Program-made: the position numbers and the translations under genes
The notes under the pieces: model-generated
Told to the model about the DNA's origin: nothing
Databases searched by the model: none
What the model saw: only the letters and a program-made list of their open reading frames with translations
NCBI GenBank assembly: GCA_025363495.1
Contig: JANYDR010000377.1
Location: forward strand, 1 to 5,858
Source: Cyclobacteriaceae bacterium
Lineage (GTDB): Bacteria > Bacteroidota > Bacteroidia > Cytophagales > Cyclobacteriaceae
Direction: 5' to 3'
DNA length: 5,858 bases
Shown here: one piece after another, positions 1 to 5,858 of the stretch
Numbering within the stretch: position 1 is the first letter of the stretch
Layout: each line of letters starts with the position of its first letter

Positions 1-345
1 CATGTTTTTCATCATGATATCAATTCCTTTTGTAGGTTCAAGCGCCCGGACCAAAACCGCATACGCCTCTCCTTCCTGATTGGTTACTGCATTGAAAAGA
101 TGATGTATCCCATAACATAAATAGACGTAAGCATGTCCCCCCTCTTTAAACATAACAGCATTACGGGTCGTCATTTTATTCTGATACGCGTGGGAGCCTT
201 GCTCCTTCGGGGAATAGGCTTCAGTCTCAACGATCATTCCACCAATGGTCTTCCCTTTAAATCTTGTAAATAATCCCTTTCCCAAGAGCCCTTTCGCAAT
301 CTTCACAACATCCTTTCCACTATAAAAAGACTTGTCTAATTTCAT
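1..345 (-). CDS. DNA-3-methyladenine (alkyladenine) glycosylase, AAG/MPG family, C-terminus beyond the window
   Basis: Base-excision-repair enzyme that removes alkylated purines such as 3-methyladenine, and in many members hypoxanthine, by cleaving the N-glycosidic bond. Only the first 115 codons are in the window; the family is usually about 190-210 residues, so roughly 40% is missing past base 1. The fold is recognised by IVETEAY at residues 38-44, SHAY at 51-54, TTRNAVMF at 59-66, YVYLCYG at 73-79 followed by IHHLFN, and VLVRALEP at 97-104. By comparison with human AAG, Glu42 is the catalytic base (Glu125), Tyr44 the intercalating tyrosine (Tyr127), His52, Tyr75 and Tyr78 line the base pocket, and Asn85 corresponds to Asn169. 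All are present, so the enzyme looks intact as far as seen. The ATG at 345-343 gives the normal N-terminal length (MKLDKSFYSG). No Shine-Dalgarno sequence precedes it, as is usual in Bacteroidota. It is divergent from the DUF2911 gene. Confidence 0.93.
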   Translation of the reverse strand, partial: MKLDKSFYSGKDVVKIAKGLLGKGLFTRFKGKTIGGMIVETEAYSPKEQGSHAYQNKMTTRNAVMFKEGGHAYVYLCYGIHHLFNAVTNQEGEAYAVLVRALEPTKGIDIMMKNM

Positions 346-435
346 TGATGTGTTAATAATTTGTTAAAGCAACTGGAGATTTTTCTTCGTCGGTACCCAT
401 CAGTGAAAAACCTCGGATGGCTTTTTGCATTGACC

Positions 436-542
436 GTTTCACGCAAAGTTCGCAAAAGTAAATTCGCAAAGCCCGCAAAGACTAAGAAAGATATGATTTT
501 GCGATTCCCTTGCGACCAAACTGCGCGGACTTTGCGTGAAAC
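436..542. repeat. 107-bp palindromic repeat element of CGCAAA/TTTGCG words
   Basis: The outer arms are 18-bp inverted repeats: GTTTCACGCAAAGTTCGC at 436-453 and GCGGACTTTGCGTGAAAC at 525-542. They differ at one position (T450 against G528), which is a G-U wobble in a plus-strand transcript. Inside the left arm the word CGCAAA occurs four times (442, 451, 465, 474), forming a degenerate tandem repeat with a 23-bp period. The right half carries the complementary TTGCG or TGCG words at 499-503, 511-514, 522-525 and 532-536. The whole can fold into a long imperfect hairpin or cruciform. Similar CTTTGCG-rich palindromes are, from memory, frequent between genes in Bacteroidota, so this is probably one copy of a dispersed REP- or MITE-like family. 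No target-site duplication or transposase is visible. Confidence 0.8.
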
Positions 543-633
543 TTCCGAGCACTTCGCCAGCGTAATGACATTGCCTATTACTCACAAAGGTAACCTCACT
601 CCATTTAATCTCTAACTCTACGGATTTAGTAGG

Positions 634-664
634 TTTTCGATTAGTACAAACTGTTATACTTTTG
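634..664 (+). promoter_or_regulatory. Bacteroidota-type promoter of the DUF2911 gene
   Basis: TACTTTTG at 657-664 matches the Bacteroidota -7 consensus TAnnTTTG exactly. A TTTTCG sequence starting at 634 lies about 19 bases upstream and is an imperfect -33 (TTTG/TTG) box. Transcription would begin near 670, leaving a short A-rich leader of about 25 nt before the ATG at 695, with no Shine-Dalgarno sequence. The box match and the spacing are seen in the sequence; activity is inferred. Confidence 0.62.
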
Positions 665-694
665 GCACCCGAAACAAAATCTAAATAACCAATC

Positions 695-1555
695 ATGAAA
701 AAAGTTTTAATCGTTCTCTTCGTAGTCGTTAGCTTTCTCGCAGAAGCTCAGGTCGTGACACCTGCAGCAAGCACTGCAGCAATGGTTAGCACCGTAGTGG
801 GACTTACTGAAGTAAAAGTTGAGTACTCCCGTCCAAAAGCAAAAGGTCGCAAGATCTTTGGTGAAGGTGCTGCATTTGTAAGACCGTATGGTGTGTTGTG
901 GCGAACTGGCGCAAACGCCGGCACTGTAGTTACATTCAGCGATAATGTAAAATTTGGTGGCGTAGATGTTCCGAAAGGCAGCTACTTGTTATTGACAATG
1001 CCTGGAGCAACGGATTGGGGTGTTATTCTTTACAAGGACATATCAATGGGCGGAAATACGGACCTATATGATAAATCAAAAGATCAGGCAAATGTTACTG
1101 TGAAAGCACAAAAATTAACAGAGAAGGTTGAAACAATGACGATCGATATCGCTGACCTTTCTGAAGATGGCAAGACAGCAAATCTTCAGATCGCCTGGGA
1201 AAATACTTCTGTAAAAGTGCCTATCACTGTTGACTTCGACGCTAAGGTCATGAAGAGCATTGAGGCAAATACTAAAGTAGGTTATAACAATTTGTTCCAG
1301 GCTGCAACTTATTATTATGACAACGGGAAAGACATGAAGCAAGCTCTTACATGGACAAATGAAGCTCTTGCAGCGTATCCTAAAGATTCACCAGCACCTT
1401 ACTGGATGCTATTGCAGAAAGCTAAAATTCAAAAAGCACTAGGCGACAAGGCAGGTGCCATGGCTACTTCAATGGCTTCTAAAGCTGCTGCCGAAAGTCA
1501 AAAGAATATGGACTATGTGAAGTTGAACGATGAATTGATGAAGGGATTAAAATAA
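695..1555 (+). CDS. DUF2911 family exported protein with TPR-like C-terminus
   Basis: This 286-residue protein begins with a signal peptide: MKK, a hydrophobic stretch at residues 4-15, and a likely signal peptidase I site AEA|Q after residue 18. It is therefore probably periplasmic or secreted; there is no lipobox cysteine. Residues about 25-180 are the DUF2911 domain, a beta-rich family common in Bacteroidota. It is recognised by VEYSRPKAKGRKIFGE (43-58), VRPYGVLWRTGANAGT (62-77), VTFSDNVKFGG near 79-89, and the strands GSYLLLTMPG and WGVILYKD. Residues about 195-285 are predominantly helical, with NLFQAATYYYDNGKDMKQAL followed by a WTNEALAAYP segment and a second amphipathic pair, like one to two degenerate TPR units. 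Its molecular function is not known. The ATG at 695 is chosen because the signal peptide starts there and the promoter sits just upstream. It appears monocistronic, with its own promoter and terminator. Confidence 0.9.
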   Translation: MKKVLIVLFVVVSFLAEAQVVTPAASTAAMVSTVVGLTEVKVEYSRPKAKGRKIFGEGAAFVRPYGVLWRTGANAGTVVTFSDNVKFGGVDVPKGSYLLLTMPGATDWGVILYKDISMGGNTDLYDKSKDQANVTVKAQKLTEKVETMTIDIADLSEDGKTANLQIAWENTSVKVPITVDFDAKVMKSIEANTKVGYNNLFQAATYYYDNGKDMKQALTWTNEALAAYPKDSPAPYWMLLQKAKIQKALGDKAGAMATSMASKAAAESQKNMDYVKLNDELMKGLK

Positions 1556-1585
1556 TACTCGTCCGCCGAAGGTGGAGAATAACAG

Positions 1586-1626
1586 ATCGTCCTGTCAGCT
1601 TAGGTTGGCAGGACGATTTTTATTTT
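1586..1626 (+). terminator. Intrinsic terminator of the DUF2911 gene
   Basis: A 14-bp stem (1586-1599 with 1604-1617) closes a TTAG loop and is followed by a T-rich tract (TTTTTATTTT, 1617-1626). In plus-strand RNA two positions pair as G-U wobbles. In minus-strand RNA the same two positions would be A-C mismatches, so the structure is better suited to ending the plus-strand transcript. A small GC hairpin at 1562-1576 (TCCGCC GAA GGTGGA) lies just upstream. The left arm contains the stop codon of the convergent symporter gene. Confidence 0.85.
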
Positions 1627-3298
1627 GAATGAATTGAATTACGGGAGCAAGTACTACCACAGCAGCACATCCTACTATATTGTACAACAGGAAGGCAACA
1701 TCTGTATAGAAATATAAATAGAGAATCAGCATCTCAGCAACAATAGCAGACCAAAATACAGCTGTTGATTTTAAGTACTTGATATAAAAAGCCGAAAGGA
1801 AAATTCCCAGGATCGTCCCATAAAACAGTGACCCTATGATATTCACAAATTGGATCAGGTTCTCAGCCTGATTTGCCAGTGACGCAAACAACATCGCAAA
1901 CACAGCCCATGTAACTGTCAACCACCTGGAAGCTGTCACGTAATGCCGGTCTTCTTCATCAGGCCTGATTGATCTCTTGTAAATATCAACGACCGATGTC
2001 GATGCAAGGGCATTCAGTTCACTAGCCATAGATGACATGGCCGCGGAAAAGACGACAGCAAGCAAAAGACCAATCAGTCCGTGAGGCAAATACGTCATTA
2101 CATAATTTATAAAAACGTAATCCTTATCCTGTGTGTTTGCATCCGGAAGGCTCTTCTTGATAACTGCTTTCGTTTGGCTCCTTAGTTCTCCTTCTGCCTG
2201 TTGAATTCCTTTCAACGTCTTCTTCGAGTTGGAAATATCCGATTCATTCCCATCCTGAATTGCCTTGACTAATTGACCCGCCGCTTCTTTCCGTTGATCA
2301 AAGACAGTTTGATATGATACTTCCAACTGTTTCAGCTCAACAGATGCTTCGGTTTTCATAGCTTTTTCCCGCAACGAAGTGTTATGAATCAAAGGTGCCT
2401 GGTGAAATTGATAAAAAACGAAAATCAGTATCCCTATGTAAAGAACGATGAACTGCATTGGTATCTTCAACAACCCGTTAAAGATCAAACCCAAACGACT
2501 TTCAGTTATAGAACTTCCTGAAATATAGCGACCAACCTGCGATTGATCTGCACCAAAATAAGACAAGAATAAAAACAATCCACCAATCAGCCCCGACCAG
2601 ATATTATAACGATCGGATAGGTTAAACGAGAAATTGATCATATTCAGCTTACCCATCTCCCCCGCCACCTTAAATGTATCCACAAATGAAATTCCTTCCG
2701 GAAGATTCCAAAAAGCTATCATGCCTGCCAGAATCATCCCCGACATAATAAATGCCAACTGATATTTCTGTGTAATGCTTACTGCCTTTGTTCCACCACC
2801 CACCGTGTACATCATCACAAGCAAACCAATAAATACGGTTGTAAGATTGATATTCCATCCAAGAATAGTAGAGAGAATAAGAGACGGAGCATAAAGTGTA
2901 ATGCCTACTGATAATCCCCGAAGCATCAAAAAGAAAAAAGCAGCCAGTGTTCTGGTTTTAAGGTCAAAGCGAGTCTCCAGGTATTCATACGCGGTAAAAA
3001 CCTTGAGCTTATGGTATAACGGAACAGCCGTTACAGAAAGAATGATCATCGCCAGCGGAAGCCCGAAATAGAATTGAAGAAAACGCATGCCATCTTCGTA
3101 TGCTTGTCCAGTGGTCGACAGAAAGGTTACTGCGCTTGCCTGCGTTGCCATGATGGAGATGCAAACTGTCCACCAGGGAAGACTCTTACTACCCAGCAGA
3201 TACCCATGCATGTTATGAGTGCCGCGCGTTTTCCACGCACCATAGACAACAATTAAAATCAACGTTCCAAAAAGAGCAATCCAGTCAATTGCGTTCAT
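1595..3298 (-). CDS. Sodium:solute symporter (SSS family) with coiled-coil insertion
   Basis: Inner-membrane Na+-driven importer of the SSS (SGLT/PutP-like) family, 567 residues from the chosen start, with about 13-14 hydrophobic helices. Family marks: GYLLGSKSLPWW (32-43), ATQASAVTFLSTTGQAYEDG (51-70), KLKVFTAYEYLETRF (97-111), GADQSQVGRYIS (249-260), and AAMSSMASELNALASTSVVDIYKR (419-442), where Ser422/Ser423 match the vSGLT Na2-site serines. Residues about 305-393 are a charged helical insertion, described separately. The substrate is not identifiable. The ATG at 3298-3296 is preferred over an in-frame ATG at 3379, because MNAIDWIALF is the usual family N-terminus and the 27-residue extension is charged (DRDD) and overlaps a better small gene in another frame. 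The start overlaps that gene's stop as ATGA, implying translational coupling. The last codons lie in the terminator hairpin of the convergent DUF2911 gene. Confidence 0.93.
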   Translation of the reverse strand: MNAIDWIALFGTLILIVVYGAWKTRGTHNMHGYLLGSKSLPWWTVCISIMATQASAVTFLSTTGQAYEDGMRFLQFYFGLPLAMIILSVTAVPLYHKLKVFTAYEYLETRFDLKTRTLAAFFFLMLRGLSVGITLYAPSLILSTILGWNINLTTVFIGLLVMMYTVGGGTKAVSITQKYQLAFIMSGMILAGMIAFWNLPEGISFVDTFKVAGEMGKLNMINFSFNLSDRYNIWSGLIGGLFLFLSYFGADQSQVGRYISGSSITESRLGLIFNGLLKIPMQFIVLYIGILIFVFYQFHQAPLIHNTSLREKAMKTEASVELKQLEVSYQTVFDQRKEAAGQLVKAIQDGNESDISNSKKTLKGIQQAEGELRSQTKAVIKKSLPDANTQDKDYVFINYVMTYLPHGLIGLLLAVVFSAAMSSMASELNALASTSVVDIYKRSIRPDEEDRHYVTASRWLTVTWAVFAMLFASLANQAENLIQFVNIIGSLFYGTILGIFLSAFYIKYLKSTAVFWSAIVAEMLILYLYFYTDVAFLLYNIVGCAAVVVLAPVIQFIQNKNRPANLS

Positions 3299-3420
3299 GA
3301 AAAGGAGAATGTAATGAAGGAATAAATTACCAGTTGAATGATCATCACGATCAAGACAAGCCAATACCAGCCACTCCATCGCTGGAATACAGGAGGCTTT
3401 TCATTCTCTGAAGGTTCCAT
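3295..3420 (-). CDS. Small single-helix membrane protein, 41 aa, coupled to the symporter
   Basis: This short gene lies between the deacetylase and the symporter. It encodes 41 residues, beginning MEPSENEKPPVFQRW and ending SFITFSFS. A polar, Pro/Glu-rich N-terminus with Lys8 and Arg14 precedes an aromatic belt (W15, W18, Y19, W20) and one hydrophobic helix (about 18-40). The charge pattern predicts N-terminus inside and a few residues outside. Its ATG shares a base with the deacetylase stop (TAATG at 3422-3418), and its TGA overlaps the symporter start (ATGA at 3298-3295). Exact packing at both ends, plus a membrane-protein composition that the overlapping symporter extension lacks, is the case for its being real. 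Short proteins with a similar WYW-hydrophobic pattern occur, from memory, before SSS genes in Bacteroidota. Some SSS transporters have small subunits (DUF4212), but I see no clear likeness to that family. A role as symporter accessory subunit is inferred. Confidence 0.78.
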   Translation of the reverse strand: MEPSENEKPPVFQRWSGWYWLVLIVMIIQLVIYSFITFSFS

Positions 3421-5858
3421 TATTTTGATTGCTTAACTTTTTGACTTTGGGGCTTTGGAGTCTTTCCTATGGATGCCAGATTGGCAAACAGTTTATAAGC
3501 ACCTATCACTCCTTCGGGAAGCTCACGAAAAAATGACAGTCCTGTGTATATGTAATGACCATTACCATAGTTGGCAATAAGAAGACTTCCATCTTTCGCT
3601 GTTTCCCCTGTATCATTCATTGAAAGAATGGCCTGAAAATTAGGGTCCCACTTGTCCGGAAAATAAAGCCCTCTCTCCTGAACCCATCCCTTAAAGTCAT
3701 CAGGAGTTATCTTATTGGGATAATTCAATACGGGACTATCGGGTTTTAAAATCCTTACCTCGCTATTCTCCTCCGTTACCCGATCGCGCGAAATACTTAA
3801 TGGATAAGGAGAAAATTTATCAACCTCCAGGTCAGAATTTGTATTGTATTGCACGATCATCGTCCCTCCCTCTTTTACGTACTCCAGCAAATCATTCATA
3901 AAATGACGAATACGTTCATTTGTATTGAGTGCTCTGATACCAAGGACAACTGCATCTAGCTTTTTAAGATTGGAAGGAGTCACTTCCTCATCTTTCATCT
4001 CCCAAACTTCATAACCAATATTCCGAAGTGCTTCGGGTATGCCATCACCTGCCCCCGAAATATAGCCGATCAATTGTCCTTCTTTCTTTATATCCAGCCT
4101 GACAGCACTTGATTTTGAAGAGGGTAATAACGTTTGAAACGGAATATGGTCGTAAGAAATGGTTTGAACAGAGGAAGAGTATGATTTGCCATTAATATCA
4201 GCCTGAGCCTTTATAGTAAACGCCCCATCGGTTTGCCCCGGATAGATTGCAAAATCGATCTTCTTTTCTTCTCCGCGTTTACCGAGATCAATGCTCACTG
4301 ACATGGGCTCTGCTTTCCAGCCATCCGGCAGTATAAGCTTTACCGTTCCTTTCAATGCATTTCCCGAGGTTGATTTCACAAGCAACCCAATTGTCTTTGG
4401 ATTGGAATCTTTAAACACAAAAACCTTTTGTGAAAGATTAATTAAAACAGGCGGAACAACTTCAAAAGGACGACTTAGCTCACCTTTAACTGGATCAGTC
4501 CATTTATAAATCAATGGGGCCTTTAAGTCAACGCGTTCGCCATTTGTCTCAATGGTATAATTTACAAAGAAGGCTGGCCCATTTTCAGGTTTACCAATGA
4601 AGGAAGAGTTGGGTACCTTAAATAATCCTTGTGAGTGTTCTTCACGGAGCCAGTATGGATCGGTGTAACCGGCATCAGCCTTGAGATTTCTTTTCATCTT
4701 GAAAGTGTACAACTTATTAAATTGAAGATCAGTATTCACAGCTGAGTCAATAGAAAGAGGCACACTACTTATTTGCAATAATTTAATCGACGTTTTTGAT
4801 CTATTCACAATTTCAAATGAACCAGTTACTAATTCTCCCGGCGCAATCCATGGTTGATCAGCTGTTACCTCAAAGTAGAGTCCAGCGCAATCCTGAATTA
4901 TTTGATTTACCTCTATATTTTTTCTCTCCTTCCATATAGAAGGCTCAAGCCCTGCTATCTGCTTTCTTATCTGAAGTAATGCTGGAATGGATGAGGCGGG
5001 TTGCTCGAAAATAAACTCCTTTATTGCCTTCTCAACAAGTGGTGCGATCTTTTCTCCACCCTTAACCCTTGACCATGTTGTCACTATTCCATCAAATAAA
5101 TCCTTGCCTGCTTTATCGCCTTTAACGTATTCAAAAAATTCGGACGAGTCTCCTCTTCTTCCGGAAGATCCGAATCCCTGGCTCTTGTGTTGTGAACGAC
5201 TTTCTGCTGCTATTTCAGAATAGGATTTCCCAAGAAGCGTATTGTAAGTTCCCATGTTTACACTCACTACACCGGGGGTATTTTCATTGATCGTTTGATT
5301 CCACCAGCGGCCCGTGTTAGTGTATAATCTTTTCACTTGCCATGTACCAAATTCTTTTACCTGCTCAGGCAGATATTCCGGTCTATTGGAAAGATCAAAT
5401 GCTTCTTGTGCCAGCACAGCGGAAGCTGTATGGTGTCCATGACCTGCTCTTTCATCCGGAGGGAATCGGGTAAGAATAACGTCGGGTTTAAATTGCCGGA
5501 TCACCCGGACCACATCTGATAGCACCTCATCTTTTCCCCAGATCGCAAATGTCTCGGCCGCATTTTTTGAAAAGCCAAAGTCGTTGGCACGCGTAAAGAA
5601 TTGTTCACCACCATCAAGACGTCGTGCCGATAACAGTTCCTGAGTACGTATCAAACCTAGTTGGTCGCGAATTTCAGGTCCAATAAGATTTTGTCCACCA
5701 TCACCACGAGTCATTGAAAGATAAGCGGCCGCTGCAAGACGATCATTTGCCATAAATGTAATCGCCCGTGTATTTTCATCGTCAGGGTGGGCTGCTACGT
5801 AAAGCACCGAAGCAAGTACATTTAACTTCTTAAGCTTAAGCTGAATGGAGGCCGCATC
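3420..5858 (-). CDS. PIG-L family deacetylase, large multidomain form, N-terminus beyond the window
   Basis: Zinc-dependent deacetylase of the PIG-L/LmbE/MshB superfamily, which hydrolyses N-acyl groups of sugars such as N-acetylglucosamine derivatives. The window holds 812 codons. The frame is open to base 5858 (DAASIQLKLKKLNVLASVLYVAAHPDDEN), so the start and the expected signal peptide lie outside. A GTG at 5807 would sit inside the first strand, directly before AHPDD, and is not the true start. In window numbering, AHPDDEN is at 23-29 (His24 and Asp27 zinc ligands, Asp26 catalytic base by analogy with MshB), and HGHH is at 140-143, the second zinc motif. The PIG-L domain ends near 200. 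Then come a linker, beta-rich domains about 325-470, an immunoglobulin-like segment about 485-570 resembling the NEW3 domain (LPDGWKAEP), and a Rossmann-like C-terminal domain about 590-800 (EYVKEGGTMIVQYNTN, GNGHYIYTGLSFFRELP) recalling GATase1/ThuA-like folds but without an obvious catalytic cysteine. First visible gene of the operon. Confidence 0.92.
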   Translation of the reverse strand, partial: DAASIQLKLKKLNVLASVLYVAAHPDDENTRAITFMANDRLAAAAYLSMTRGDGGQNLIGPEIRDQLGLIRTQELLSARRLDGGEQFFTRANDFGFSKNAAETFAIWGKDEVLSDVVRVIRQFKPDVILTRFPPDERAGHGHHTASAVLAQEAFDLSNRPEYLPEQVKEFGTWQVKRLYTNTGRWWNQTINENTPGVVSVNMGTYNTLLGKSYSEIAAESRSQHKSQGFGSSGRRGDSSEFFEYVKGDKAGKDLFDGIVTTWSRVKGGEKIAPLVEKAIKEFIFEQPASSIPALLQIRKQIAGLEPSIWKERKNIEVNQIIQDCAGLYFEVTADQPWIAPGELVTGSFEIVNRSKTSIKLLQISSVPLSIDSAVNTDLQFNKLYTFKMKRNLKADAGYTDPYWLREEHSQGLFKVPNSSFIGKPENGPAFFVNYTIETNGERVDLKAPLIYKWTDPVKGELSRPFEVVPPVLINLSQKVFVFKDSNPKTIGLLVKSTSGNALKGTVKLILPDGWKAEPMSVSIDLGKRGEEKKIDFAIYPGQTDGAFTIKAQADINGKSYSSSVQTISYDHIPFQTLLPSSKSSAVRLDIKKEGQLIGYISGAGDGIPEALRNIGYEVWEMKDEEVTPSNLKKLDAVVLGIRALNTNERIRHFMNDLLEYVKEGGTMIVQYNTNSDLEVDKFSPYPLSISRDRVTEENSEVRILKPDSPVLNYPNKITPDDFKGWVQERGLYFPDKWDPNFQAILSMNDTGETAKDGSLLIANYGNGHYIYTGLSFFRELPEGVIGAYKLFANLASIGKTPKPQSQKVKQSK

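Larger units (their letters stand above)
346..694. other. Divergent intergenic region, 349 bp, no gene
   Basis: This gap separates the glycosylase start from the DUF2911 start. I see no convincing coding sequence: open frames here read through a palindromic repeat in both directions and show no family resemblance. The left part (346-435) should hold the glycosylase promoter, but I find no clear TAnnTTTG box on the minus strand. The middle holds the CGCAAA palindrome (436-542). The right part carries the promoter of the DUF2911 gene (634-664). Bases 543-633 contain nothing that I can name. Confidence 0.8.

Noticed and set aside
436..542. CRISPR array from the repeated CGCAAA words
   Set aside because: The repeated unit is only 6-9 bases, spacing is irregular and about 9-14 bases, the words are mirrored into a palindrome, and no cas gene is present.
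361..696. Short open frames on both strands across the intergenic region
   Set aside because: Their codons run through the CGCAAA palindrome, they begin or end at arbitrary points, and the proteins show no domain, signal or membrane pattern.
1562..1576. Small hairpin TCCGCC-GAA-GGTGGA as the terminator of the minus-strand operon
   Set aside because: In minus-strand RNA one of its six pairs becomes an A-C mismatch and the following tract is only moderately T-rich, so it is too weak to call.
3299..3379. In-frame 27-codon N-terminal extension of the symporter from an ATG at 3379
   Set aside because: The added residues are charged and unlike SSS N-termini, and they overlap a better-supported 41-codon gene. 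The ATG at 3298 overlaps that gene's stop and yields a standard family start.
5805..5807. GTG at 5807 as start of the PIG-L deacetylase
   Set aside because: It falls immediately before the zinc motif within the first beta strand. The same frame remains open to the window edge with plausible protein sequence upstream (IQLKLKKLNVLASV), so the gene is simply cut by the window.

Overview
The window looks like chromosomal DNA of a Bacteroidota bacterium, probably of the Cytophagales/Chitinophagales type. The evidence is a DUF2911 protein, a very large multidomain PIG-L deacetylase paired with a sodium:solute symporter, gene starts with A-rich leaders and no Shine-Dalgarno sequence, and a promoter with the phylum's TAnnTTTG -7 box. 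The species cannot be fixed from this sequence.

Layout from left to right. (1) The left edge holds the first 115 codons of a minus-strand alkyladenine (3-methyladenine) DNA glycosylase; the rest lies beyond base 1. (2) Bases 346-694 are a divergent intergenic region. It holds a 107-bp palindromic element built from repeated CGCAAA/TTTGCG words (436-542) and a Bacteroidota-type promoter (634-664). (3) A plus-strand DUF2911 exported protein with a helical, TPR-like C-terminus (695-1555) ends in a strong hairpin terminator (1586-1626). (4) The rest is a minus-strand operon, read from right to left: a large PIG-L family deacetylase that enters from beyond the right edge (5858-3420), a 41-codon single-helix membrane protein (3420-3295), and a sodium:solute symporter (3298-1595). 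The three genes are joined by TAATG and ATGA overlaps, so they are very likely translationally coupled.

How the genes may work together: the operon pairs a probably extracytoplasmic hydrolase that removes acyl groups from an amino sugar or similar compound with a Na+-driven importer. The natural reading is a process-then-import pathway, though the substrate cannot be read from the sequence. The most interesting item is the 41-residue protein. An automatic gene call would probably miss it, because the symporter frame can be extended upstream over it. Its composition and coupling suggest a small accessory subunit of the symporter. The symporter also carries an unusual, roughly 90-residue charged coiled-coil insertion between two membrane helices. 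The glycosylase and the DUF2911 gene look like unrelated neighbours.
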